From the NCBI GenBank assembly GCA_942491975.1, contig CALOCY010000004.1, positions 2,294,001 to 2,358,000 on the forward strand: a stretch of DNA of 64,000 nucleotides, written 5' to 3'. A program made the position numbers and the translations under genes. Source of the stretch: CALOCY01 sp942491975 (GTDB lineage: Bacteria > Bacteroidota > Bacteroidia > Bacteroidales > Prolixibacteraceae). Positions 1-7,703 of the stretch are shown in pieces. Below the pieces are notes generated by a model. The model saw only the letters and a list, made by a program, of their open reading frames with translations. It had not been told where the DNA came from and made no database searches. Position 1 is the stretch's first letter, and each line of letters opens with the position of its first letter.

Positions 1-62
1 AGGCTCCAACAGAGCATCGACAGAATAACCGCCACATACGGAAATGACCGGAATGTTTTCAT
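1..62 (-). CDS. 5' end of an unidentified exported or membrane protein (partial)
   Basis: A minus-strand reading frame opens with ATG at position 62 and runs off the left edge. Its 20 visible residues begin MKTFRSFPYV and continue with a hydrophobic stretch, the shape of a signal peptide or first membrane segment. A Bacteroidetes-type -7 box (TATCTTTG) lies about 26 bases upstream, which is why this start was chosen. A second open frame crosses the same bases without a start codon, so the assignment is tentative. No function can be inferred. Confidence 0.35.
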   Translation of the reverse strand, partial: MKTFRSFPYVAVILSMLCWS

Positions 63-87
63 AATTATCAGCTAAAACATTGCGGCG

Positions 88-95
88 CAAAGATA
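88..95 (-). promoter_or_regulatory. Bacteroidetes-type -7 promoter box
   Basis: Read on the minus strand the sequence is TATCTTTG, an exact match to TAnnTTTG. It lies about 26 bases before the ATG of the partial left-edge gene. No clear TTG is visible 19 bases further upstream. Confidence 0.45.
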
Positions 96-125
96 AGAAA
101 ATTAAAAAACCTGAGGCTGTATCAC

Positions 126-620
126 TTAAAAATGAAACCGTATGGTAAGCCCCAGGTCAAGAGGATGTACCCTGAAGCCCTTGTAGCCCCATACATCAAA
201 AAAAGGTTTTGCTTCCAACCCGATAGAGACAGGGGTTTGCCAAATGCTGTACTCCAGGCCTATGAGCCCATCGACCCCGAAAACCGGCGCGGTATTATTG
301 CTGTAGATCACCGTTGAACCTTCCTGATACTCTTTTTCCTGCTCATAACCGCCATGTACCCCTGCCCCGTAAACCACAATAAGGTCAGGGACAAATTCAA
401 ACAACTTATGGCGATGGAACTCCCTCAGTGCAGTAAGCTGTATGCCCCTTTCACGTGTGCTGAAAAGAAACCGGAATGAATTTTCATCGTCAGAATAGAA
501 CCTTACAGAAATGCCGGTGGTAGTCCCTCCGCGCAGGCCAACAGCAGTTGACCCAAGCCCCTTGGAACGGGCTAATTGTGCAACCAGCAGTACGGCAATA
601 ATGAGGAATAGTTTTTTCAT
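126..620 (-). CDS. Small outer-membrane beta-barrel-like protein
   Basis: The 164-residue product has a clear signal peptide (residues 1 to about 20, MKKLFLIIAVLLVAQLARSK). The mature part is glycine- and aromatic-rich with alternating polar and hydrophobic residues, and the chain ends in RFHF, the terminal phenylalanine typical of outer-membrane barrels. No enzyme motif is visible. It is the last gene of a minus-strand series downstream of an ECF sigma factor, an anti-sigma-like protein, a DUF4097-like protein and a GIN-domain lipoprotein, so it may be an envelope protein controlled by that sigma factor. The barrel assignment rests on composition and the C-terminus only; a soluble periplasmic protein is possible. 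Confidence 0.7.
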   Translation of the reverse strand: MKKLFLIIAVLLVAQLARSKGLGSTAVGLRGGTTTGISVRFYSDDENSFRFLFSTRERGIQLTALREFHRHKLFEFVPDLIVVYGAGVHGGYEQEKEYQEGSTVIYSNNTAPVFGVDGLIGLEYSIWQTPVSIGLEAKPFFDVWGYKGFRVHPLDLGLTIRFHF

Positions 621-667
621 CTGCTTTAAATTTGTTTAGTGTTTATGATTCAACGTCTGATAACCTG

Positions 668-1414
668 TCAATTGGCATCAATTACATCTCCTGATCCGGA
701 GATTGCATAATTAACGGAGGGGTAATTGATATAGAAAAGATCCCCGCTCCCCGATATGTTTACATCTAATAACTCTTCGACATTAACATTTATTTTACCC
801 GAGCCCGAAATTGTTGCATCACAATACTGCGAAAGCAGATCAAAAGCGAGTATCCTGCCCGATCCGCTCATGAACATATCAGTGTAATAGGCATCCCCCT
901 CTACCTCAATGTAGCCCGGACCGGACACTACTGCATTGAGTTCATCGCAGTTGAATGCTGCCGAAATCCCTCCCGAACCGGAAACCGTAAGCGATACTTC
1001 AGGGGCATTAAAAAAGTCGGCTACATAAATATATCCCGACCCACTAAGTGTCAGTGCACGAAGTTCAGGCGTGACAATATGTATCTCCATCGGAAAATTG
1101 TTGTCTAACAGCCCCACATACCTGTAATTATCAATATATAACGTATGTCCGCTCACTTCTGTTTCGATGTACGGGACCAGGTTCGATTCGGCAGTAACCG
1201 ATATCTCCCAGTCGTTTCCGTATTCAACATACACCCTGTATGGGCCGCTCACGGCAATTTTATTGAACGCATACGTCATCCGATACTCTGTTTCAACAAA
1301 CCCGTTGCCCTCGATCCTGTCATCATCGATAAAAAGGGCCACCTCACAGGAGCTAAACAGAAAGCTTGTTGCCAGGAAGAGGATAAACAGGTAAATAGGT
1401 CTATTTGTATTCAT
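668..1414 (-). CDS. GIN-domain (DUF2807) lipoprotein
   Basis: The 248-residue product starts with a lipoprotein signal ending in LFSSC (Cys23 is the predicted lipidated residue). The remainder is a repetitive beta structure with recurring SGSG and VSGPG motifs about every 18-20 residues, the signature of the DUF2807 'head GIN' right-handed beta-helix family, sometimes described as adhesin-like. No catalytic residues are expected. It probably sits in the envelope, anchored by lipid. The gene follows the DUF4097-like gene and precedes the small barrel gene. DUF2807 and DUF4097 proteins commonly occur with ECF sigma/anti-sigma pairs in Bacteroidetes, which fits this operon. The exact role is unknown. 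Confidence 0.85.
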   Translation of the reverse strand: MNTNRPIYLFILFLATSFLFSSCEVALFIDDDRIEGNGFVETEYRMTYAFNKIAVSGPYRVYVEYGNDWEISVTAESNLVPYIETEVSGHTLYIDNYRYVGLLDNNFPMEIHIVTPELRALTLSGSGYIYVADFFNAPEVSLTVSGSGGISAAFNCDELNAVVSGPGYIEVEGDAYYTDMFMSGSGRILAFDLLSQYCDATISGSGKINVNVEELLDVNISGSGDLFYINYPSVNYAISGSGDVIDAN

Positions 1415-1490
1415 AATTCTGTTGTTTTATGGGTTTTAGGATTGTTTATGCAAGGATTGTGCCATAAAACCGGAAAACAGATCTGTGCAA

Positions 1491-2588
1491 TTAATATGTT
1501 GACAGGCTAATATTCCCGTCAACTGATTTTACCGATAAACGTATATCCCCTGTTGCTTTTGTTTTGCCAAAGTACCCAATGGTTTCATACGTCTTTTCGT
1601 CAGGGTATTTTAACGATTCACTTTCGGTGTGAAAATCTTGCTGCAGGTTTATCTTTGATTTGGTATGTGTCAAAACATAATTGAAACCGGCCTTCGGGTC
1701 AAAATCCATCATAATATCGGCAGATTGCGACTGGATCCCTATCTCTTCAAAACCGGGAGCTACATGTGCTACTTCCAGATCGCCATAATGGAACCTTCCC
1801 GTGATATTGCTATACAGTTTTGATATCCTGAAATCGGTAAAACTGCTCTCTGCGTCAAGATGATATATCGAACGGATTCGGAAATTATCACGGCGCGAAC
1901 TGATCCGCAAATCATCAATTTCAAGCAACTCAATTTGTGATGATTTACTGGTGATTTGAAGATCGCCCGATTGCTTAATGTAGACATTACCATAGCTTGA
2001 GTTGATGCGGCCTTTGGTCATCTCATCAATGGTCGCCCCCCCGAAAAGCACTGTAATACGTGTTTCACCCGACAGTTTATGTGCTTTGAGTTTACCATTC
2101 GACAGGTCAATTGATAATTCACCTTTGTAGTCATCCATAAATATATTCCCGAATTTGTGCTCAATATTCAGCGGACTCTCTTCAGGCACCCATATGTGGT
2201 AATCTATTTTTGTTGAGTTTGGACTGCTTTTTAACACCGACTCTTTCAAACGGAACCACTCTTTTTCGATAAATGAATTATTGTTCCCGATAAGGGTTTG
2301 GGCAATCAAATAATTGCTGGTATGGGCAAACTTTATATCGATGTTATTAAGCGTTTTACGGAGTCTGGAGAGCGAACGCTCTTCCAGCTCTACGATTACT
2401 TTGATCACCACCGAATCTTTATCCCAGGGGGTAACTTCCACCTGTCCGTATTTATTGGAAATCTCAATACGTGTTTCAGGCAATACTTTATACGCTTTGT
2501 TAAACTCTTTCGTCTCTGTAAATTGCCCTTTTACAGCAGTTGTGGATAGTACCAGCAACCCAACGATGTATATCAATATCTGTTTCAT
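1491..2588 (-). CDS. DUF4097-like exported beta-helix protein
   Basis: The start is ATG at 2588 (MKQILIYIVG), followed by a signal peptide ending near TTAVKG. The frame stays open for 13 codons upstream, but that extension gives no signal peptide and overlaps the preceding gene. The 365-residue mature region holds repeated short beta-strands with phrases such as EISNKYGQVEV, IEHKFGNIF and INSSYGNVYI, typical of DUF4097-type beta-helix proteins. The gene begins 10 bases after the anti-sigma-like gene ends, so co-transcription is likely. The protein is probably periplasmic or surface exposed. Its function is unknown; its place in a sigma/anti-sigma operon suggests a role in sensing or answering envelope stress. 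Confidence 0.75.
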   Translation of the reverse strand: MKQILIYIVGLLVLSTTAVKGQFTETKEFNKAYKVLPETRIEISNKYGQVEVTPWDKDSVVIKVIVELEERSLSRLRKTLNNIDIKFAHTSNYLIAQTLIGNNNSFIEKEWFRLKESVLKSSPNSTKIDYHIWVPEESPLNIEHKFGNIFMDDYKGELSIDLSNGKLKAHKLSGETRITVLFGGATIDEMTKGRINSSYGNVYIKQSGDLQITSKSSQIELLEIDDLRISSRRDNFRIRSIYHLDAESSFTDFRISKLYSNITGRFHYGDLEVAHVAPGFEEIGIQSQSADIMMDFDPKAGFNYVLTHTKSKINLQQDFHTESESLKYPDEKTYETIGYFGKTKATGDIRLSVKSVDGNISLSTY

Positions 2589-2598
2589 TGTGTTTAAT

Positions 2599-3117
2599 TT
2601 AACAGTCCAACTGAGCCAGCACCACATCCACCAGGTTGAGGCGGATACGGTTGTTTTGAATCATGGCTTCGATTACTTCACGGTTATCAAGGTTCTCTTT
2701 CAGGTCTTTGCGAAGGTCGTTATATATTGCCTCCAGTTCAATCAAATCGTTTTCTACCTCCTGTTCCAGATCGGGATAGAGTGTGTAACATTTTCGTATT
2801 TCACTGAGCTTGCCCGATACTTCACGTGCATAATAGGCTTCCGTTTCGAGCAATTCGTTTAACGCTGAATTGCCAATTTTTGCTTTTACATTGCCATAAG
2901 GGTTGTTAAGTAAATCAAATGATTTATAGAGCGTTACCGTTCCCGCTATGGCTAAAATAAATATAGCTGCAACCCGGGCAAAACGATTGCCGGGGAAGAA
3001 AATCTTCTTCGAAGTTGGCCGGGAATCGATTTTCTTCCACACCTTACCGGAAGGTTCGTGCAGATCGAATGCTTCGCGGTTTTCCTGAACATATTGTTCT
3101 AAACGATCTCTCTTCAT
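2599..3117 (-). CDS. Anti-sigma-factor-like single-pass membrane protein
   Basis: The 172-residue protein has a soluble N-terminus (about 45 residues, with the phrase SGKVWKKI), one membrane helix at about residues 47-64, and a C-terminal half rich in charged heptad-like helices that should be periplasmic. This layout fits an anti-sigma factor. The start codon overlaps the stop codon of the ECF sigma gene by four bases (ATGA), indicating translational coupling, which is usual for sigma/anti-sigma pairs. The N-terminus shows no zinc-binding HxxxCxxC motif, so it is not a classical ZAS anti-sigma factor. Assignment is by topology and context rather than by a recognised motif. Confidence 0.7.
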   Translation of the reverse strand: MKRDRLEQYVQENREAFDLHEPSGKVWKKIDSRPTSKKIFFPGNRFARVAAIFILAIAGTVTLYKSFDLLNNPYGNVKAKIGNSALNELLETEAYYAREVSGKLSEIRKCYTLYPDLEQEVENDLIELEAIYNDLRKDLKENLDNREVIEAMIQNNRIRLNLVDVVLAQLDC

Positions 3118-3662
3118 CCTATTGCAATTTGTTCGTTTTTTAAAATAGTCTGTATGCGTTGTTTCGCCCTCATGTATTGGGTTTTCGATGTCGACTCGGA
3201 AATCTTCAGTATTTGTGCAATCTCCGAATGGTCATACCCTTCCAACAGGTAGAGCGAAAATACAAGCCTGCCCCCTTCCGGGACCTGCTCAAGTGCTTCT
3301 AATATGCGTTGAGGGGTCAATTCTGCCTCTTCCTTATCGTTATCAGCATTATCATGAGCATAAATATCCTGGCAATACACCACTTCAGGACGTTTTTTGT
3401 TCAGTGCATTGATACATGTGTTGACCACAATTCGCTTAAGCCATGCCCCAAAACCCGACTCAAAACGAAACGAATCCAGGCGCTGAAAGGCCAATGTAAA
3501 AGCCTCCTGAAGCATATCCTCGGCCTCTTCCCGGCTGTTCATCATACGATAGCATACGTTGAACATGGCCTTTGAGTACAATTCATAGAGCTTGTATTTA
3601 GCCTTGGCTTTCCCTTTCTTACAATCTTCTATAATAGTCTTATGTACGTGGGTCTTCTCCAA
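3114..3662 (-). CDS. ECF-family RNA polymerase sigma factor
   Basis: Sigma-70 region 2 is visible (YRMMNSREEAEDMLQEAF followed by GAWLKRIVVN) and so is region 4 (VFSLYLLEGYDHSEIAQI followed by SESTSKTQYMRAKQRI), a helix-turn-helix that reads the -35 element. The frame is open back to an ATG at 3749, but that adds 29 hydrophobic residues unlike any sigma factor. A TTG at 3662, preceded by a purine-rich stretch, gives a normal N-terminus (TIIEDCKKGKAKA), so the shorter form is preferred; the exact start is uncertain. It heads the operon of anti-sigma-like, DUF4097-like, GIN-domain and barrel genes and probably drives that operon. Confidence 0.88.
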   Translation of the reverse strand: MEKTHVHKTIIEDCKKGKAKAKYKLYELYSKAMFNVCYRMMNSREEAEDMLQEAFTLAFQRLDSFRFESGFGAWLKRIVVNTCINALNKKRPEVVYCQDIYAHDNADNDKEEAELTPQRILEALEQVPEGGRLVFSLYLLEGYDHSEIAQILKISESTSKTQYMRAKQRIQTILKNEQIAIG

Positions 3663-3814
3663 TTCATTTCTTTTTCCGTTAATAAGGACAAGCAAAAAAA
3701 CGGGGGGTTGCAAAACGGTAACGAAAAATACCAAAAAAACAGCAATCATGCTATGAAAGTGGAGATATCTGTCAGAAGAAGAAGTTTGAAGCTACTGATA
3801 TTGCTGAAAAAAGT

Positions 3815-3822
3815 TATTTTTG
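3815..3822 (+). promoter_or_regulatory. Probable -7 box for the GH125 gene
   Basis: TATTTTTG matches TAnnTTTG and lies about 30 bases before the ATG at 3853. It overlaps the upstream in-frame ATG at 3820, which argues that translation starts at 3853. Confidence 0.45.
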
Positions 3823-3852
3823 ATGCAACTACAAATTATAAAACCGCAAACC

Positions 3853-5286
3853 ATGCAAAATCGTCGAAATTTTTTAAAATTATCGGGTGGCGCTGCTATA
3901 GGAATGGCTGTAACCCCTTATTTTTCATTGGGCAACAGTGTGCCGGAAATATATCTCTCAAACCGTCCATCGCTATCCAACCGTAACTTTACAAGTAAAG
4001 CCGTTGATGCAAAAATAGCTGAAATGAAAGGAGTGATAGCCGATAAAGAGCTGGCCTGGATGTTTGAAAACTGTTTCCCGAATACCATTGATACTACCGT
4101 AAAATACACTATGCGGGACGGGAAGCCCGATACGTTTGTGATTACCGGTGATATTGATGCCATGTGGCTACGAGACAGCACCGCACAGGTGTGGCCCTAC
4201 CTGCCACTGGTCAATGAAGATGACAACCTGAAAAACCTTATAAAAGGGCTGATTAACCGACAGGCCGGATGTATCCGGATTGACCCGTATGCCAATGCAT
4301 TCAATGACGGGCCTGCAGGGTCGCATTGGGAGAGCGATATTACCGCTATGAAGCCCGAACTGCACGAACGAAAGTGGGAGATAGATTCGCTATGCTACAC
4401 CATCCGTTTGGCGTATCATTACTGGAAAAAGACGGATGACACTTCGCCTTTTGATGCGCAATGGGAAGAAGCTATGCGGTTGATTGTGCAAACATTTCGT
4501 GAGCAGCAGCGCAAAGAGGGACCGGGTCCCTACTCGTTTATGCGAAAAACCGAGCGGGCTACCGATACCATGCCGGGGTTCGGATGGGGAAACCCGGTGA
4601 AGCCTGCAGGCTTAATCTGCTCCGCTTTTCGTCCGTCAGACGATGCTACCACGTTTCTCTACCTGGTACCGTCCAACTATTTTGCCGTAGTGTCGTTACG
4701 GCAACTGGCAGAAATCAGCGAAAACGTGTTGAAGAATGAGCAACTGAAAGCAGGTTGCAATGCATTGGCCGGTGAGGTGGAACAGGCACTGAAAGCGTAT
4801 GCCGTACATACCCACCCTGTAGCAGCCGATATACTGGCATTCGAGGTTGACGGTTTTGGCAACCGGCTGTTTATGGACGACAGCAACATACCAAGCTTGT
4901 TATCGCTACCCTATTTAGGTGCAATAGATGTAAATGACCCGCTTTACCAACGTACCCGTAAATTTGTGCTGAGTCCCGATAATCCCTATTTCTTTAAAGG
5001 AGAAGCAGCCGAAGGGGTTGGTGGCCCCCATGTAGGCATGGATTATATCTGGCCCATGTCTGTTATTATGCGTGTAATGACCAGTACTGATGAGAAAGAG
5101 ATTATTGACGGGTTGAAAATGCTGAAAAACACCCATGCCGGTACAGGATTTATGCACGAAGGGTTCCACAAAGATGACCCCCGCAAATTTACACGCAAAT
5201 GGTTTGCCTGGGCCAATACGCTGTTTGGAGAGATGATCTTAAAAATTAATGCTGAATATCCGTATTTATTGAAAACGGTGTATTAG
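3853..5286 (+). CDS. Glycoside hydrolase family 125, exo-alpha-1,6-mannosidase
   Basis: Family 125 enzymes (formerly DUF1237) release terminal alpha-1,6-linked mannose by inversion and need no metal. The signature block GDIDAMWLRDSTAQVWPY is present near residue 95, and the C-terminal block MHEGFHKDDPRKFTRKWFAW carries a glutamate likely to be the catalytic base. The chosen start at 3853 gives MQNRRNFLKLSGGAAIG, a textbook twin-arginine (Tat) signal, so the enzyme should be exported folded; the in-frame ATG 33 bases upstream overlaps a promoter box. The length of 477 residues is normal for the family. It stands alone, divergent from the sigma-factor operon, with no polysaccharide-utilisation genes next to it. 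The substrate is inferred to be mannan or N-glycan mannose. Confidence 0.9.
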   Translation: MQNRRNFLKLSGGAAIGMAVTPYFSLGNSVPEIYLSNRPSLSNRNFTSKAVDAKIAEMKGVIADKELAWMFENCFPNTIDTTVKYTMRDGKPDTFVITGDIDAMWLRDSTAQVWPYLPLVNEDDNLKNLIKGLINRQAGCIRIDPYANAFNDGPAGSHWESDITAMKPELHERKWEIDSLCYTIRLAYHYWKKTDDTSPFDAQWEEAMRLIVQTFREQQRKEGPGPYSFMRKTERATDTMPGFGWGNPVKPAGLICSAFRPSDDATTFLYLVPSNYFAVVSLRQLAEISENVLKNEQLKAGCNALAGEVEQALKAYAVHTHPVAADILAFEVDGFGNRLFMDDSNIPSLLSLPYLGAIDVNDPLYQRTRKFVLSPDNPYFFKGEAAEGVGGPHVGMDYIWPMSVIMRVMTSTDEKEIIDGLKMLKNTHAGTGFMHEGFHKDDPRKFTRKWFAWANTLFGEMILKINAEYPYLLKTVY

Positions 5287-5357
5287 TTTTTCCTTATATA
5301 CCCTGTCAGGGTTAACATCAGGTAAACGAATGATCGGTTTTGAGGGTAACAGGCACA

Positions 5358-5387
5358 AAAAAAGCTCCGCATAAACGGAGCTTTTTT
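5358..5387. terminator. Bidirectional rho-independent terminator
   Basis: A 12-bp perfect stem (AAAAAAGCTCCG paired with CGGAGCTTTTTT) closes a six-base loop and ends in a T-run on either strand. It lies between the convergent GH125 and rpmE2 genes and can serve both. Confidence 0.85.
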
Positions 5388-5407
5388 AATCATATATTCA
5401 AGAAAGA

Positions 5408-5671
5408 TTATTTCTTTTTTCCTTCCATGTGCTTTTTGTAACGGTTCATGAACTTATCAACACGTCCTGCGGTATCAACAAGTTTCATTTTACCAGTATA
5501 GAACGGATGAGATTTACTCGAAATCTCAAGCTTTACCAAAGGATATTCTACTCCGTCAACCTCAATGGTCTCTTTAGTATTCACAGTAGATTTCGAAATC
5601 ATAACATGTCCGTTAGACATATCCTTAAAAGCAACAGCTCTATAATTTTCCGGATGTATTCCTTTTTTCAT
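5408..5671 (-). CDS. rpmE2: 50S ribosomal protein L31, type B
   Basis: The 87-residue sequence ([17 protein letters not shown], later [23 protein letters not shown]) is a type B L31, the zinc-free form that lacks the CxxC cysteines of type A. L31 bridges the ribosomal subunits. The C-terminal lysine-rich tail is normal for this type. The start is supported by a good Shine-Dalgarno-like AAAGGAG about eight bases upstream, uncommon in this window, and by a complete Bacteroidetes promoter just before it. The gene is monocistronic, ending at the shared terminator. Confidence 0.95.
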   Translation of the reverse strand: MKKGIHPENYRAVAFKDMSNGHVMISKSTVNTKETIEVDGVEYPLVKLEISSKSHPFYTGKMKLVDTAGRVDKFMNRYKKHMEGKKK

Positions 5672-5677
5672 CTTTTA

Positions 5678-5686
5678 TTCTCCTTT
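5678..5686 (-). promoter_or_regulatory. Ribosome-binding site of rpmE2
   Basis: Reads AAAGGAGAA on the minus strand, seven bases before the ATG. Most genes here lack such a site, so its presence marks a highly translated ribosomal gene. Confidence 0.6.
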
Positions 5687-5711
5687 AAAATCTTACTTTT
5701 TTCACGGGTTG

Positions 5712-5741
5712 CAAATTTAGAGACAAATATCTAAATCACAA
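5712..5741 (-). promoter_or_regulatory. Consensus Bacteroidetes promoter of rpmE2
   Basis: On the minus strand TTG (5739-5741), a 19-base spacer, and TAAATTTG (5712-5719) make an exact TTG-N19-TAnnTTTG promoter. Transcription should start a few bases downstream, giving a leader of roughly 35 bases. Confidence 0.8.
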
Positions 5742-5759
5742 AACTTTTTTCAACTATAA

Positions 5760-6968
5760 TTATTCCTTTTTTTTCTCATTGCTTTTTTCATCGCTATTCT
5801 GTTTTGCATCTTCACCAATAATGGGTGACCGTTTGAATGGTTTTGTGCGGTCGAACAGATAACGCATGGTATAGTGTGTTTTTTGCTGTTTGCCACCTAC
5901 CGATTGGTACACCGATACTATTTTAGGATTAAAGTCACCTGCCCACGACATCTCTACCTCTTCTATCCATGGCCGGTTTTTCAGCGCTTCGTTCTGGTGC
6001 CAGAAAAGTCCCGATTCAATACCCGAACGCTGGAATTTTGGAACAATCCCCATAATCAGTATGCGGGTACGGGTAATCGTTTTTGCCTTCAGATGGTACA
6101 ACATCTTCAGGATATTTATAAGGTTTAGTTTCCCATCTATTTTACGCAATACCTGATTGATGTCGGGCACCATAACAAATAGTGCAATGGGCTTATCCTC
6201 ATGGTAGGCAAACCAGATATATTTCTCTTCGAGTACCATTTTTGCCCCGTTTATAAAAGCCCTCAACTCCTCCAGGTCTAACGAGTCGTGGTGTTCATGA
6301 GAACTCCATGCTTCATCATAAACCGATGCAAAGTCCCGGATATATTTTTCCCGGTTGGCAAACCTGAAATGCTCAAACCTGAACTGCGGTTTTTGGGCAA
6401 TCCACTTTGCTATTTTCCAGAACCTTTCAGGAAAATTTTTGTAATCGAGATGGTAACTAAACTGCTTAAAATAGATACCAAACCCGTAATCTTCAAAGAG
6501 GCTGACATAGTACGGCGGGTTATAGGGCATACCGTATCCCTGCGGCATAAAACCTTCGGCCAGCAATCCCCAGTTCATATGGTTTTCCCCGGGATTAACG
6601 GGTCCATCCATGGCCTCCATGCCTTTGGTCTTGAGCCAGTCACAGGCAGCATCAAACAGGCGGAATGCAGCTTCTTTACTGTTTATACATTCAAAAAACC
6701 CACATCCCCCGGTAGGCTGTTCGTACATCCCCGATTTTTTCCTGTTATAAAATGCAGCTATGCGTCCTATGGGATTTTTATTGTCATCAACCAGTACCCA
6801 ACGAATAATCTCGCCATCTTTCAGGTACCTGTTCTTTTGGGGATTAAATGCATCATCAACCATACCTTCGAGCGGACATGCCCAGTTGGGATCACCTTTA
6901 TAGATGAGGTGGGGCAACTTATGAAATAGCTTTCCGGTTTTTTTGTCTGTTACTTCCAATAATGTCAT
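5760..6968 (-). CDS. GNAT-like acyltransferase-fold protein of unknown substrate
   Basis: The 402-residue protein resembles a family of Bacteroidetes proteins annotated as N-acetyltransferase-like. It shows conserved phrases such as PVNPGENHMNWGLL and YNPPYYVSLFEDYGF, and a C-terminal segment (LIMGIVPKFQRSGIESGLFW) reminiscent of the acetyl-CoA-binding loop Q/RxxGxG/A. No signal peptide or membrane segment is seen, so it is cytosolic. The last 15 residues are a low-complexity Lys/Glu/Asn tail. It ends about 90 bases before the rpmE2 start and shares no obvious pathway with its neighbours. The fold call is moderately sure; the reaction is unknown. Confidence 0.65.
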   Translation of the reverse strand: MTLLEVTDKKTGKLFHKLPHLIYKGDPNWACPLEGMVDDAFNPQKNRYLKDGEIIRWVLVDDNKNPIGRIAAFYNRKKSGMYEQPTGGCGFFECINSKEAAFRLFDAACDWLKTKGMEAMDGPVNPGENHMNWGLLAEGFMPQGYGMPYNPPYYVSLFEDYGFGIYFKQFSYHLDYKNFPERFWKIAKWIAQKPQFRFEHFRFANREKYIRDFASVYDEAWSSHEHHDSLDLEELRAFINGAKMVLEEKYIWFAYHEDKPIALFVMVPDINQVLRKIDGKLNLINILKMLYHLKAKTITRTRILIMGIVPKFQRSGIESGLFWHQNEALKNRPWIEEVEMSWAGDFNPKIVSVYQSVGGKQQKTHYTMRYLFDRTKPFKRSPIIGEDAKQNSDEKSNEKKKE

Positions 6969-6991
6969 ATTGCGTATCTGGTTTTAATTTT

Positions 6992-7699
6992 TTATGAGCG
7001 AAGGTGTTTCTGTTCCCATTCACCTGAGAGTTCTGCTACCAACTCTTCTCCCAGTTCTCGTGCTGTTTCATTTTCGCTTTCCGCCAACTGGCCTGCAAAC
7101 TCCAGCGCCATTTTATTCAGTCCGGTATTTCTCCTGCCAAGTTGTCCAAATGACCGGTAAAAAACATCCGCAAGTTTTTTGTCTTTAGCCAACGGGGCAA
7201 TCACATCAAAAAACGGCTCAAACATTTCATCAAGGGCATTCTTATCCGTCATAGCCAATGCCCCCATCAGCATCAATCCCGTATATTTCACAACGTATTT
7301 TTTCCCCCTGCACCACTCCAGGGCCTTTACAAAAGCAAACCGGATTTTAGGAAACAGGTTCATCACCGCCTGTTCCGAGATCTCAATTGATTCAAACGTT
7401 TTTGTCCAGTAATCCATCTGCTCCTCGGTTACCTTATCCGGCTCCTCAAGCATTGTTGCCAAAATCATGGTTTCACGCCACTGTTTGTTCCATAGTTTAA
7501 GAACCAGCAGGTGGTTACGATTGTATCGCGCAGCCAGTTCCCGTAACAGTACAATACTTACCCCCAAATTCTCCTTGTACTCAATCCCCCGCTGTTTCAT
7601 CAACTGTACAGCAACACCATTCTGCAATGTTTTCAGTTCAGCTAAGATCTCCTGATATATTTTCTCTACCTGCCGGTCGTCAAGAATAAATCCCATCAT
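6992..7699 (-). CDS. DNA alkylation repair protein, AlkD-like HEAT-repeat family
   Basis: The 235-residue all-helical protein matches the layout of AlkC/AlkD-type DNA glycosylases: a helix-rich N-terminus (VQLMKQRGIEYKENLGVS), the phrase LLVLKLWNKQWRETMILATML, then repeated helical pairs. Family members remove alkylated bases such as 3-methyladenine or 7-methylguanine, but many AlkD-like proteins lack proven activity. The gene follows the flippase gene with a four-base gap and precedes the GNAT-like gene by 23 bases, so the three probably share a transcript without an evident functional link. Two adjacent ATG codons at the start make the first residue uncertain by one. Confidence 0.8.
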   Translation of the reverse strand: MMGFILDDRQVEKIYQEILAELKTLQNGVAVQLMKQRGIEYKENLGVSIVLLRELAARYNRNHLLVLKLWNKQWRETMILATMLEEPDKVTEEQMDYWTKTFESIEISEQAVMNLFPKIRFAFVKALEWCRGKKYVVKYTGLMLMGALAMTDKNALDEMFEPFFDVIAPLAKDKKLADVFYRSFGQLGRRNTGLNKMALEFAGQLAESENETARELGEELVAELSGEWEQKHLRS

Positions 7700-7703
7700 A
7701 ACC

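Noticed and set aside
3663..3749. Hydrophobic N-terminal extension of the ECF sigma factor
   Set aside because: Sigma factors have no membrane segment; the stretch contains promoter-like sequence and a later start gives a normal N-terminus.
3642..3986. 114-codon plus-strand frame before the GH125 gene
   Set aside because: It overlaps the sigma-factor gene and the true GH125 start in another frame; no recognisable features.
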